The translations under genes and the position numbers were made by a program. Below the pieces are notes generated by a model. That model did no database searches. It saw nothing but the letters and a program-made list of their open reading frames with translations, and was not told where the DNA came from. Shown here in pieces: positions 1 to 8,711 of a stretch of DNA of 64,000 nucleotides. Source of the DNA: JBKBIP01 sp046297495. GTDB taxonomy: Bacteria; Planctomycetota; Planctomycetia; Gemmatales; Gemmataceae. Position 1 is the stretch's first letter; each line of letters opens with the position of its first letter. The stretch is taken from positions 1 to 64,000 of the forward strand of contig JBKBIP010000009.1 in assembly GCA_046297495.1 (NCBI GenBank), read 5' to 3'.

Positions 1-4
1 GGTG

Positions 5-50
5 GATTCATCGTTTCGCGTGGGAGGTCGCGGGCGCGAACCGATGAATC
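5..50. repeat. Dispersed palindrome, family A (copy 1)
   Basis: Inverted repeat with 16-nt arms (5-20 GATTCATCGTTTCGCG and 35-50) differing at one position, separated by a 14-nt loop. It lies just downstream of the minus-strand phosphomutase. The same GATTC...TTCGCGC / GCGCGAAC...GAATC pattern recurs at about eight gene boundaries in this window. It could act as a transcription terminator or as a REP-like element; it has no T-tract. Confidence 0.75.
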
Positions 51-89
51 CCCTGACAACGACATCGGGATGTTATTTTTCGACAGGTC

Positions 90-1451
90 CTACGCGGATG
101 TCTGGGCACGAATGATCCGTTCCACTTCTTGGCATAATTGCTCGGCGGCGGCGGCGCTGGGGGCCTCGGCGATGACACGCAGGATCGGTTCGGTGTTGCT
201 GCCGCGGACGTGCAGCCAGCGCTCCGGCCAATCGAGTCGCAAACCGTCCAGGCGATTGCCGCGTGCGTCGGGCCAGCGTTGTTCCAAAGCGGTCAGCAGC
301 GCCGCCAACCCTACCCCTGCGAGCGCGTATTTATCCTTGACGATGGTATAAGCCGGTAGCTCTGCCACTAGCTCGCTGAGCTTCCGGCCAGTTTCCGCCA
401 ACAGATTCAGGATCAAGCCCATGCCGATAAACGGATCACGCACGCCGCCGACGCGCGGGTCAATGACACCGCCATTCCCCTCGCCGCCGATGACGGCGTG
501 TACCTGGCGCATCTTCTCGACGACGTTGGCTTCCCCCACGGCCGCGCGGTGGCACGGACAATCCTGACGCTGGGCAATGTCCTCGACGAGCCGTGATGTG
601 GACATGTTAATGACAACAGGGCCGCGTTGCTGGCGCAAGCGAAAATAAACCGCCAAAGCCAGCGTCCATTCCTCGCCGATGTAACGGCCCGTTTCATCGA
701 TCAGGGCCAAACGGTCGGCGTCGGGATCGAGCACGAAACCGACATCGGCCCCAGCGGCGGCGACTCGCGGGGCGATCCCAGCCACGTTGGCGGCGGTCGG
801 TTCCGGCTCATGCGCGAACTGGCCATCCGCTTGACAACCGACGCACACTGGCTGCGTGTGCAGTTCCTCCAGCAAGCGCCGGCCCAGCGGCCCCCCCGCG
901 CCGCCGTTGGCGTCGAGGAAGGTCCGCAAGCGGGCGGCCCGGATGCGTTGTCCGTCGATCAGCTCCAACACGCGCTGGCAGTGCCACTCAGTCGCTTGGG
1001 AGCATTCCGACCAGCTCCCCAGCTCGTTCCAGGCCGCCCGCCGAAAGTCTCCTTGCTCGAACAATTGTCGCACGCATTGGCCGGCGCTGGCAGTCAAGAC
1101 GCTCCCTTCGGGACCAAACAATTTCAAGCCGTTCCAGGGAGCGGGATTGTGGCTGGCGGTGATTTGGATGCCCCCCTTGGCCTGCGTCTGGCGGATGGCC
1201 AAGCCGCACGTCGGCGTGGCGGCGATCCCGATGTCTTCGACAGCGCAGCCCGCCGCCAACAAGCCGGAGAGAACGGCATGACGCAGCACCTGCCCGCTCG
1301 GCCGGCTATCTCGGCTCACCACCACGCGCCCGCCCTGGACATACGCCCCGAAGGCGGACGCGAACGCCGCCACCAGCTCCGGCGTCAGCCCTTGGCCGAC
1401 GACGCCGCGAACCCCTGAAACGCTTACGATGACCCCTTTGTCCCCGTCCAT
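90..1451 (-). CDS. glmM: Phosphoglucosamine mutase / phosphomannomutase (alpha-D-phosphohexomutase family)
   Basis: Cytosolic phosphohexomutase; GlmM converts glucosamine-6-phosphate to glucosamine-1-phosphate for peptidoglycan and LPS precursors. All four family signatures are visible: the phosphoserine loop TASHNP (98-103, Ser100), the metal loop DPDADR (242-247), the sugar-recognition loop GEGNGG (323-328) and the phosphate-binding loop RGSNTEP (416-422). Length 453 aa is normal. The ATG start has AGGAGA six bases upstream. The substrate (glucosamine versus mannose or glucose) cannot be read with certainty from motifs. In Firmicutes glmM sits in the cdaA-cdaR operon; here it is about 12 kb from those genes. 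Confidence 0.88.
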   Translation of the reverse strand: MDGDKGVIVSVSGVRGVVGQGLTPELVAAFASAFGAYVQGGRVVVSRDSRPSGQVLRHAVLSGLLAAGCAVEDIGIAATPTCGLAIRQTQAKGGIQITASHNPAPWNGLKLFGPEGSVLTASAGQCVRQLFEQGDFRRAAWNELGSWSECSQATEWHCQRVLELIDGQRIRAARLRTFLDANGGAGGPLGRRLLEELHTQPVCVGCQADGQFAHEPEPTAANVAGIAPRVAAAGADVGFVLDPDADRLALIDETGRYIGEEWTLALAVYFRLRQQRGPVVINMSTSRLVEDIAQRQDCPCHRAAVGEANVVEKMRQVHAVIGGEGNGGVIDPRVGGVRDPFIGMGLILNLLAETGRKLSELVAELPAYTIVKDKYALAGVGLAALLTALEQRWPDARGNRLDGLRLDWPERWLHVRGSNTEPILRVIAEAPSAAAAEQLCQEVERIIRAQTSA

Positions 1452-1583
1452 GTGGTTTCTCCTGTTTATGCCAGTGAACCCTCAGAAGCCGCGTTGCTGG
1501 CATCTTCCTCAAGTTTCGCAAAATCATTAACCGATGATACTCCCGCAGGCCCCTTTCAAGGAACGGGAGTTGGCGAAAGAGTT

Positions 1584-2483
1584 ATGCAGGCGCGGCAAGC
1601 AAAGCCGAGGAACGCAACAACCAGCCGCCGACCGTGGCTGGCATGGTTGGGGTTGGGCTGGTGCCTGGCCGCCGGCTGCGCGGCAGGACCGCATCCCCTC
1701 GACCCCTTTCCGGCGCCAGGGCCAGCGTTCGTCCCGGCGCGCACTTGTCCGAGTTACCGCCCGGCCTGTCCGGACGTGTTGGAGTGGACGGTGGATGAGC
1801 ACCCCAGTTTACAAGGTAAGGAAGCGATTGGCGCGGATGGCTGCATCGACCTGGGACCGTTGGGCCGGCAGCGCGTCGAAGGGCTAACCCTTTCGGAGAT
1901 CGCCGACAAGATCGCCGACTTGGCCGCCATTGCCCCCCGCAGCGTTCGCATGAGGGTGGTCGAATATCACAGCCAGAAAATCTATCTCTTTGGACAGGTC
2001 ACCGGTTTTCAACGCGTCGTCTCCTATCAGGGGGAAGAAACCGTTCTCGAATTGTTACAACGGGTCGGCGGCATCACGGAGGAAGCGGCCCCCGATGATG
2101 TCTATGTCGTGCGTGCTCATGTCATTGCCGGCAAACCGCCAGAAGTCTTCCACATCAAGCTGCGCGACATCGTGCTCAAGGAAAAACAGCAGACCAACAT
2201 CCACCTCCGCCCCGCGGATCAGGTCTATGTCGGCGAAACGGAAGAGTCTTTCAAGAGCCGTTGCCTTCCCCCCTGCATGCGTCCCTTGCACAAGCTCTGC
2301 TGTCAAGTGTTCCATTCATGGTTCGGCCCGCCGTTGCCCAAGCGCGGCCCTGCCATGAACCGCCCTCTTTTATGTCAAGAGGACGATAGCAAAGGCTGGT
2401 TCGGCAAATCACGCTCGAAGACACCTGAATCCACCCCCACCCCGCCTCCTCCTCCCGGCGAAAACTTCGCCCTGGCTCAGTAG
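1584..2483 (+). CDS. Polysaccharide biosynthesis/export (Wza-like) lipoprotein
   Basis: A 299-aa outer-envelope lipoprotein likely involved in polysaccharide export. The start at 1584 was chosen because it puts a positively charged N-terminus before a hydrophobic segment ending in a lipobox (LAAG-C, Cys32). Residues about 60-125 read as a Poly_export domain (the 'GADGCIDLGPLGRQRVEGLT' stretch), followed by an SLBB-like domain ('IYLFGQVTGFQRVVSY', 'RPADQVYV'). The C-terminus is Cys- and Pro-rich and not recognisable. No polysaccharide co-polymerase or glycosyltransferase genes are adjacent, so the exported polymer is unknown. The open frame extends upstream to 1452 without signal-like sequence. 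Confidence 0.78.
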   Translation: MQARQAKPRNATTSRRPWLAWLGLGWCLAAGCAAGPHPLDPFPAPGPAFVPARTCPSYRPACPDVLEWTVDEHPSLQGKEAIGADGCIDLGPLGRQRVEGLTLSEIADKIADLAAIAPRSVRMRVVEYHSQKIYLFGQVTGFQRVVSYQGEETVLELLQRVGGITEEAAPDDVYVVRAHVIAGKPPEVFHIKLRDIVLKEKQQTNIHLRPADQVYVGETEESFKSRCLPPCMRPLHKLCCQVFHSWFGPPLPKRGPAMNRPLLCQEDDSKGWFGKSRSKTPESTPTPPPPPGENFALAQ

Positions 2484-2853
2484 ATGGTTGATTGAGGGGG
2501 TCCGAAAAGCGCTCCTCGCCCCTTGTGAGGGGAGAGGGGCAGGAAATGAATTTCTCGGATAACGACCCCCTCACTCCCAATTGGCTTTCCGTGAAGTATT
2601 ACTCCGGCAGGAAAGAATCTACCAAGCACGCAGCGCCACCGGCAGACCGACGGGGGTATCAGCACACTTTGCCCCGGTCATTCTCATATTCAATTCAACC
2701 GATTGAAATATGGTACAGCCAGGGGAGTTGACGCACGATTCTTGTTTGGCAGGGGAAATTGAAGGACAAAAGAAAAGGGAAGGAGCCAACACGCCCCGTT
2801 CCCTTTTCTGATGGATTAAGTGAAAGCAAATTTCGTTGGAGAAAAACCAGGCT
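2484..2853. other. Intergenic region between convergent genes
   Basis: Holds a small hairpin downstream of the lipoprotein gene (CCCCT-TGTG-AGGGG, near 2519-2533), a short palindrome TTCAA-CCGA-TTGAA near 2695-2708, and the minus-strand terminator at 2771-2809. No ORF here looks coding. Confidence 0.5.
2768..2809 (-). terminator. Rho-independent terminator of the coiled-coil gene
   Basis: Perfect 11-bp inverted repeat AGAAAAGGGAA (2771-2781) / TTCCCTTTTCT (2799-2809). On the minus strand the second arm runs into a TTTTCTTTT tail. It lies 45 bases past the stop of the 63-aa minus-strand gene. Confidence 0.75.
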
Positions 2854-3045
2854 TCACGAAGCAGCGACTTTGCTCTTGGCGGCTTTGGGTTTGCCGTTGG
2901 TTTTGGCTTTATCGGCTTTCTTAGCCTCTGCCAACTGAGCTTTCGCTTCCTTTTGCTCGGCCTGCAATTTCGCCAGCTCGTCTTTGCCTTTTTTGATCCT
3001 GGCAGCGAGCTTCTCCAACTTCGATTCCAGTTGTTTCACCGACAT
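2854..3045 (-). CDS. Small coiled-coil protein with Lys/Ala-rich tail
   Basis: A 63-aa protein not assigned to a named family. Residues 1-42 form an uninterrupted heptad-like helix rich in Lys, Glu, Leu and Ala (starting MSVKQLESKLEKLAARIKK). Residues 43-63 form a basic KAK/KPKAAKSK tail that resembles histone-H1-like bacterial tails. The gene is clearly real: a strong GGAGGT ribosome binding site lies six bases before the ATG and a good terminator follows. A DNA- or RNA-associated role is suggested only by composition. It has no operon partners. Confidence 0.8.
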   Translation of the reverse strand: MSVKQLESKLEKLAARIKKGKDELAKLQAEQKEAKAQLAEAKKADKAKTNGKPKAAKSKVAAS

Positions 3046-3668
3046 GAGGTTACCTCCCCCATAGATAGAGATGAAAGTTGCTGGCGGTCACGCTGAGAAC
3101 GACCACCGAGCGTGAGACTTTCGCGCCCTCACGGGTCGCAAACACGTGTGACAAACTCCTACAATTGGTGTAACACTTACCCTCTCAACAATACTGCAAA
3201 TTGTGTCACCTATATCAATTATGCAAGTGTACTTACTCAGAAAAGATGCGTCAACTCAGAATCCCCCTGGAATAACCCAAAAAATCGAAAAAATTTTCAT
3301 TTTCGCCCCGAATCGGCCTGGTTTTTCGATGTCATTATAGTGTCTCTATATGATGACGTTCCGTCAAGCGCCATGATTTCCCCGTTGAAATCCACACATT
3401 TTCGCTTCGTATTCTTTCCGAAGAGCAGGGGAAAGCCAATAGAAAGGATGTTCCCACCGCGCGCGGCTGGTTTTGGGCGAAGAACGCCATTTTTTCCCGA
3501 AATGATGTTGCTATCATGCAAGATGACACGGAAACCGAACAGCTGCGCGGCGTGTTTCGTGCGCGGTGCTCGGCTTCGCCATCGAAGCGCCACCCATTTA
3601 GGGCTTCTGGGCCATGCTCCGCGACCCAAGCACTTTGGCTCCATACTATCGCCACGGAGGAAAATGCC
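3046..3668. other. Long non-coding stretch upstream of the stress-protein block
   Basis: About 620 bases without a credible gene and more AT-rich than the surroundings, especially 3150-3420. A 7-bp hairpin TCACGCT/AGCGTGA occurs near 3088-3117. This region probably holds divergent promoters for the coiled-coil gene and the universal-stress/two-component block, but no box is convincing enough to call. Confidence 0.4.
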
Positions 3669-4088
3669 ATGTTCCGTCATATTCTCGTTCCCCTCGACCT
3701 CACCGAACACCATCAGCGCGCGGTGGAGATTGCTGCTGGCTTGGCGCATGCGAGTGGGGGCAGAGTGACTCTCTTGCACGTGATCGAATTGATCCCCGGC
3801 CTGGTCGAGGAAGAGGACCAGCGGTTCTATCAACGTCTGGAGCGCAAGGCGCAAACACACTTGCAAACGCTGTTGCCACACTTGGAACAACGAGGTGTAG
3901 CCGCCGCCATTCAAGTCCTCCTTGGCCCTCGCGCTCAGGAAATTGTTCGCTACGCAATGGATCAACAGGTCGATTTGATCGTCCTGACTTCGCACCGTGT
4001 CGATTTGGCCAATCCAGCCGTCGGTTGGGGCACGTTGAGCTACAAGATCAGTATCTTGGCGCAATGCCCCATCTTGTTGGTAAAATAA
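3669..4088 (+). CDS. Universal stress protein, single domain
   Basis: A 139-aa UspA-fold protein, start at the ATG preceded by GGAGG (3656-3660). The N-terminal strand FRHILVPLDLTEHHQRAVEIA and 'VTLLHVIE' are typical. The usual ATP-binding signature (G-x2-G-x9-G-S/T) near the C-terminus is replaced by a 'HRVDLANPAVGWGTLSYKI' stretch, so this copy may not bind ATP in the classical way. It is followed 52 bases later by a two-domain homologue. Confidence 0.85.
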   Translation: MFRHILVPLDLTEHHQRAVEIAAGLAHASGGRVTLLHVIELIPGLVEEEDQRFYQRLERKAQTHLQTLLPHLEQRGVAAAIQVLLGPRAQEIVRYAMDQQVDLIVLTSHRVDLANPAVGWGTLSYKISILAQCPILLVK

Positions 4089-4140
4089 TGAAACAGCAAG
4101 CGTGGTTGGGTTACGGTTCCTCAAGCTAGGAAGTAATGTC

Positions 4141-5070
4141 ATGAAGCGTTTCAAATCCATCGTGGTTCTAGCGGCTCTGGATGACCGGGACAAAACGACG
4201 TTGCGTCACGTGGCGTATTTCGCCCGCGCGGCGGAAGCGGAGAACGTCTATTTGGTGCATATCGCCGAAAGCTTTGATCTCCCCTTGTCCGAGGAAAGCG
4301 GCCAAACGGAATCAAAGCCGGTTGATGAGGAGTTGATGGAGCGCATGCGCGCGGAGGCCGCGGAGTTCCTTAGTTCGTTTTCCAGCTCGACCCAGGTGGA
4401 TTATGTGGTGCGCGAAGGGAATTTCTTGGGGGAGCTGGTGCGTCTGACCTCGCAAAAGCGAGCCGATTTGTTGTGTTTGGGACGCCTGTCCCATAACAAG
4501 TCCGATTTTCTGAACAAGGAACTCCTCCGCTTGGTCCGGCGTTCTCCCTGTTCGACGTACATCATCCCCAGCGGCGCCGAGGCCCGTTATCAACGGATAT
4601 TGGTGCCGGTGGATATGTCCGAAGAAGCCAAAGCCCCTATCGAGACGGCGCGCGCCATCGCCGAGCACACCCCCGGCGCCGCCCTCACCTTGCTTCATGT
4701 GTACCATGTACCACAAGGTTGGCATAAGCTCGGCCATTCGTATGAGGAAATTGCCCTTAACATGAAGCATTTGGCGGAACAGCAATGGGCGGAATTGTCG
4801 GCTACTCTCGGCTTGGGCAACGTTCCCCACACGCTCCGACTGGAATTAGACGATGACGTCAACGCGGCCATCTTGCGCGTCGCGGACGAGATACAGGCCG
4901 ATTTGCTCGTGGTTGGCTCGCACGGCCGCACCAAGCCGGCCCAATATCTGTTGGGAAGCGTCGCCTCGTCCGTGATCGAAAACAGTCAACGGCCCGTCTT
5001 GTGCGTCAAGGAAAAGGGACAAGTGGTGAATCTGCTCCATGCCCTGTTGCAGTTGTATGGTTGGGAATGA
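4141..5070 (+). CDS. Tandem universal stress protein (two Usp domains)
   Basis: A 309-aa protein with two Usp domains. The first (about 1-145) is degenerate. The second (about 150-300) starts 'YQRILVPVDMSEEAKAPIETA' and keeps the nucleotide-binding motif GSHGRTKPAQYLLGSVAS. The start at 4141 was chosen for MKRFKSIVV, which matches a Usp N-terminus, with AGGAAG upstream. It is the second gene in a same-strand run ending in a two-component system, so a stress-sensing link is plausible but inferred. Confidence 0.85.
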   Translation: MKRFKSIVVLAALDDRDKTTLRHVAYFARAAEAENVYLVHIAESFDLPLSEESGQTESKPVDEELMERMRAEAAEFLSSFSSSTQVDYVVREGNFLGELVRLTSQKRADLLCLGRLSHNKSDFLNKELLRLVRRSPCSTYIIPSGAEARYQRILVPVDMSEEAKAPIETARAIAEHTPGAALTLLHVYHVPQGWHKLGHSYEEIALNMKHLAEQQWAELSATLGLGNVPHTLRLELDDDVNAAILRVADEIQADLLVVGSHGRTKPAQYLLGSVASSVIENSQRPVLCVKEKGQVVNLLHALLQLYGWE

Positions 5071-5218
5071 TCTTGCGGTTGTGCCAGTCCTGGCAAAGAA
5101 TGGTAGAAAACCATTTCTGGGAATGCTCCAATAGGCATATGTGGCTCATTTTGATCTGCTTTCCGAGAAAGGGATTCGCGGAAACAGAACGCCAACTCTG
5201 AAGAATGGAATTTCCATC

Positions 5219-6841
5219 ATGTCAGCCCGTCTGATGTTGCGGATCACGGGTCCCTTTATCCTGGGGAGTTTCTTGCTCTTAAGCTTGGGCATCGGAGCGG
5301 CTTGGTATGTCCACCGCTTGCAGAGGCAATCCTCGGCTCTGGCAGCCAATTACGTGAAAAGCGTGCGTGTCGCCCACGATTTGGCTATCAGTCTGCGCGA
5401 TATTCGCACCCAACTGAATCGCTATTTGAGTAACAATTCATCGCGTGAGTTGGACGTGATCCCGGATTACATTCAAGAGATTCAACGGAGCTTGCACGAG
5501 GCTGCCGACCTGGCGCAAACATCGGAGGAACGGGAACTCATCGTGCAACTGACTGCCTTGCATGAACAATTCGTGCACGAATACCGGAATGCCTTGCGAG
5601 CCACGCCGCTGCCTGAGCGCAAGGAGGCCCTAAGCCATTTGAAGGACGAGCTGCTCAGTCAAGTCTTTCTAACAAAAACGACGGCGTTTTTGGAGTTGAA
5701 TCAGAAGATGGTGGCTGAAACCAGCGCGCGCAATCAGCGCGTGACCCAATGGATGGTCTATGGTTTAGTGTTGCAAGGACTATGCGGCGCCGTGGCGGGC
5801 TTGCTCGCCGGCTTTGGTATCGCGCGGGTGATCAGCAGCCGACTCGTTCGCTTAACCGTGCCGATTCGGGACGCCGCGGGGAAATTGGATGAAGTGGTCG
5901 GTTCGATTCCCGCGGGGACAGCCGCGAGCGGCTTCGAGGAAATTCAAGGCGTGTTGGAAACGATGGCCCAACAAGTCCGACAGGTCGTTGAGCGCTTGCA
6001 TCAAAGCCAGCAACAAGCCTTGCGCGCCGAACAACTGGCGGCGGTCGGACAGTTGGCGGCAGGCATGGCCCATGAGCTGCGCAACCCGCTCACGGCCATG
6101 AAAATCCTGGTGCAATCCGCCGTGGAGCGATCGGAGCAGACACCCATGAGCCAGCGTGACTTGGCCGTGTTGGAGGAAGAGATCACGCGCCAAGAGCAAA
6201 TTATCAACATGTTTCTCGACTTCGCTCGCCCCCCCCAGGCCGAAAAGCGGGTATTGGACCTACGATCCGTGGTGGAACATAGCGTTGCTCGGGCATTGAA
6301 TCATGCCACCCCGCACAACGTCGAATTTCACGTCTCCGTTCCGGATCAAGCCGTGTTGATCGCGGGGGATGTGGTTCAGTTGCGGCAGCTACTGATTAAC
6401 TTGTTGCTCAACGCACGCGATGCGGTGTCCCAAGAAGGTCACGTGTGGATCGAGCTTACTCGTGAGAAACCGACAATGAACCCGGACCATCATACCAGAA
6501 ACGGTACTCCCGGAGATGGCCAGGCTGGATGGGCCGTGCTGCGAGTCGCGGATAATGGCTGCGGCTTGCCTGATGCGCTGGGGGAGCGGATTTTCGACCC
6601 CTTCATCAGCACCAAGGTGACTGGCATCGGTTTGGGATTATCCATTTGCAAGCGCATCGTGGAAGTCCACGGTGGCGACCTGCGGGCCGATGACCGGACT
6701 GAAGGGGGAGCGGTATTCACCATTCGGCTGCCGCTGACGGTTTCAACCCATAACAATGGCATTGGCAGCCTGGAACAGGTGGCAGGAGTTCGAAGTCAGA
6801 AATCCGGCGTTCGCATTCAAGGTTCCGTAACTCCTGTATAG
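5219..6841 (+). CDS. Membrane sensor histidine kinase (NtrB/AtoS-like), HAMP-HisKA-HATPase
   Basis: A 540-aa inner-membrane kinase. Transmembrane helix 1 is at about 8-30, a mostly helical extracytoplasmic sensor spans about 31-175, helix 2 is at about 178-203, then a HAMP-like linker. The dimerisation box is HELRNPLTAM with the phospho-accepting His285. The ATP-binding part shows N-box NLLLNARDAV, G1 box DNGCGLP, F-box FDPFISTK and G2 box GIGLGLSICK. It precedes the sigma-54 response regulator by about 100 bases, its evident partner. The start is chosen at MSARLMLRITGPFILG so that the first hydrophobic helix is N-terminal. The signal sensed is unknown. Confidence 0.9.
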   Translation: MSARLMLRITGPFILGSFLLLSLGIGAAWYVHRLQRQSSALAANYVKSVRVAHDLAISLRDIRTQLNRYLSNNSSRELDVIPDYIQEIQRSLHEAADLAQTSEERELIVQLTALHEQFVHEYRNALRATPLPERKEALSHLKDELLSQVFLTKTTAFLELNQKMVAETSARNQRVTQWMVYGLVLQGLCGAVAGLLAGFGIARVISSRLVRLTVPIRDAAGKLDEVVGSIPAGTAASGFEEIQGVLETMAQQVRQVVERLHQSQQQALRAEQLAAVGQLAAGMAHELRNPLTAMKILVQSAVERSEQTPMSQRDLAVLEEEITRQEQIINMFLDFARPPQAEKRVLDLRSVVEHSVARALNHATPHNVEFHVSVPDQAVLIAGDVVQLRQLLINLLLNARDAVSQEGHVWIELTREKPTMNPDHHTRNGTPGDGQAGWAVLRVADNGCGLPDALGERIFDPFISTKVTGIGLGLSICKRIVEVHGGDLRADDRTEGGAVFTIRLPLTVSTHNNGIGSLEQVAGVRSQKSGVRIQGSVTPV

Positions 6842-6945
6842 GGGATGGCATCGCGTGGGTGGGCCGGCCTGGAATCCGATTGGCGAGTCCTCGTATTACC
6901 ACAGGTTCCACCACCGCGACTTTCGCGGAGGTCTTTAGCACTATC

Positions 6946-8436
6946 ATGCCAACGCTGCTCGTAGTGGATGACGAGGCCAACGTCCTCTACTCGTTACAAA
7001 CCAGCCTGCAAACGGAAGAATTGCAGGTCATCACGGCCACCACGGCTCGCCAAGGAATCGACTTGGTGCGAACGGCCCAACCGGACGTGGTCATTCTGGA
7101 TGTGCGCCTCCCCGACATGTCGGGTCTGGATGCCTTTAATCAAATCCGGGCCATCGATCCGCGCTTGCCCGTCATTATCGTGACGGCGTTTTCCAAGACG
7201 GAAACCGCCATCGAAGCCATGCGCCGCGGCGCCTACGAATACATGCTCAAACCGTTTGACTTTCGCCAGCTACGCGCCGTGGTCAATAAAGCGTTGGAGG
7301 TTAGCCTGCTGAGCCGCATCCCGGCCGTGTTCGACGAGAGCGAGGAAACGGATAGCGCGGCCGACCGCATTATCGGACAGTCCACTGTCATGCAAGAAGT
7401 GTACAAGACCATTGGCCGGGTGGCACCGCAAGATGTCACGGTCCTGATTCAAGGCGAGAGCGGCACGGGCAAGGAGCTGATTGCTCGCGCCATCTACCAC
7501 TACAGCCGCCGCGGTCATATGCCGTTTCTGGCCATCAACTGCGCGGCTATCCCCGAAGCGCTGTTGGAGAGTGAGTTGTTCGGCCACGAACGGGGGGCCT
7601 TCACCGGCGCCGATCGCCGCCGCATCGGAAAATTTGAACAGGCTCACGGCGGGACGATCTTTTTGGATGAGATCGGCGACATGCCCCCAACAACGCAAGC
7701 CAAAATTCTGCGCTTGCTCCAGGAGCAACGTTTTGAGCGCTTGGGTTCCAATGAGGTCATTGCCACGGACGTGCGCGTCATCGCGGCCACCAACAAGAAC
7801 CTGGAAGAGTTGGCGGCGGCGGGCCGGTTTCGTGCCGACCTGATGTACCGGCTCAATGTGCTCAGCATTCACTTGCCCCCTTTGCGCGAGCGGATGGATG
7901 ATTTGCCTCTGCTGGTCAATCACTTCGTTAAAGTCCTCAGCCGACAGCTGGAGAATTCCGTGCGCGTCGTCACGCCGCAAGTCCTCAAATTACTATCCAA
8001 CTATTCCTGGCCGGGAAATGTCCGAGAATTACAGAGCGCCATCAAGTTCGCCATGGTTCACGCCGCCGGCGAAGTGTTGACTGAGGACTGTCTGCCGGAA
8101 TATCTGCATGTGGAGGCCGACGTGGAAAGTGTCTCTGCGATGTCTCTGGACAAGACGGCGGCCGTGGAGGAATGGAGCGATGTTATCCATTACATACGCG
8201 ATCGGTTGCGGCAGGATGGCGCCCAAGACCTGTATCGCCAAATCCACTCCGAATTGGACCGCGTTTTATTCGAGGAAGTCCTCCGCCACGTTCGCGGTAG
8301 TCAATTGGAAGCTGCCGCCTTGCTAGGCATCTCGCGCACGACGTTGCGGGCCAAGCTGCGCGCTCTCGGCCTGGCCGTTGAAAAGCAACTGTTACCAGAA
8401 TCTGATCATGGTGATCAGTTTCTTTCGAGTCACTGA
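6946..8436 (+). CDS. Sigma-54-dependent response regulator (NtrC family)
   Basis: A 496-aa transcription activator: receiver domain (1-120, phospho-acceptor Asp52 in ILDVRLPD), AAA+ sigma-54 activation domain (about 140-380; Walker A GESGTGKE 170-177, sigma-54 contact loop GAFTGA 217-222, Walker B FLDEIGD) and a Fis-type helix-turn-helix (about 450-485, LEAAALLGISRTTLRAKLRA). The start at 6946 gives the canonical N-terminus PTLLVVDDEANV; GGAGG lies 14 bases upstream. It should be phosphorylated by the kinase immediately upstream. I could not find a -24/-12 promoter nearby that I would defend. Confidence 0.93.
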   Translation: MPTLLVVDDEANVLYSLQTSLQTEELQVITATTARQGIDLVRTAQPDVVILDVRLPDMSGLDAFNQIRAIDPRLPVIIVTAFSKTETAIEAMRRGAYEYMLKPFDFRQLRAVVNKALEVSLLSRIPAVFDESEETDSAADRIIGQSTVMQEVYKTIGRVAPQDVTVLIQGESGTGKELIARAIYHYSRRGHMPFLAINCAAIPEALLESELFGHERGAFTGADRRRIGKFEQAHGGTIFLDEIGDMPPTTQAKILRLLQEQRFERLGSNEVIATDVRVIAATNKNLEELAAAGRFRADLMYRLNVLSIHLPPLRERMDDLPLLVNHFVKVLSRQLENSVRVVTPQVLKLLSNYSWPGNVRELQSAIKFAMVHAAGEVLTEDCLPEYLHVEADVESVSAMSLDKTAAVEEWSDVIHYIRDRLRQDGAQDLYRQIHSELDRVLFEEVLRHVRGSQLEAAALLGISRTTLRAKLRALGLAVEKQLLPESDHGDQFLSSH

Positions 8437-8711
8437 ACAGCTCTTTCTTCCCAAGTACTTTTTCTTAAATTTATAGTCATTCCATCGTCAAATCCACATG
8501 CGTCTTGTTCACATAAGTATTTAAAATATAACAATTTAAGAATTCCATTCCAACTTAAACGCACTTCTGGGAAACGGCACTGATTTTGCTTATTCCCTTT
8601 ACATAAAGGCGACCATTCCACTGTAATCCCCCCAATTACGAAGAATCGCCTCGATTTATATTTCCGAACCAGAATGGAAAACTGGTTCGACTTCCTACCT
8701 TGGCAACATGT
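8437..8711. other. AT-rich intergenic stretch
   Basis: About 275 bases, strikingly AT-rich for this genome (for example around 8458-8545), with no ORF of merit. It separates the response regulator from the sulfotransferase and probably contains the promoter of the latter. Confidence 0.4.

Noticed and set aside
627..1418. Plus-strand ORF of 263 codons opposite glmM
   Set aside because: Exact antisense shadow of a gene with all its motifs; Arg/Pro-rich product with no family features.
3297..4193. Minus-strand ORF of 298 codons opposite the Usp gene
   Set aside because: Antisense to a clear Usp domain; no recognisable domain or ribosome binding site.
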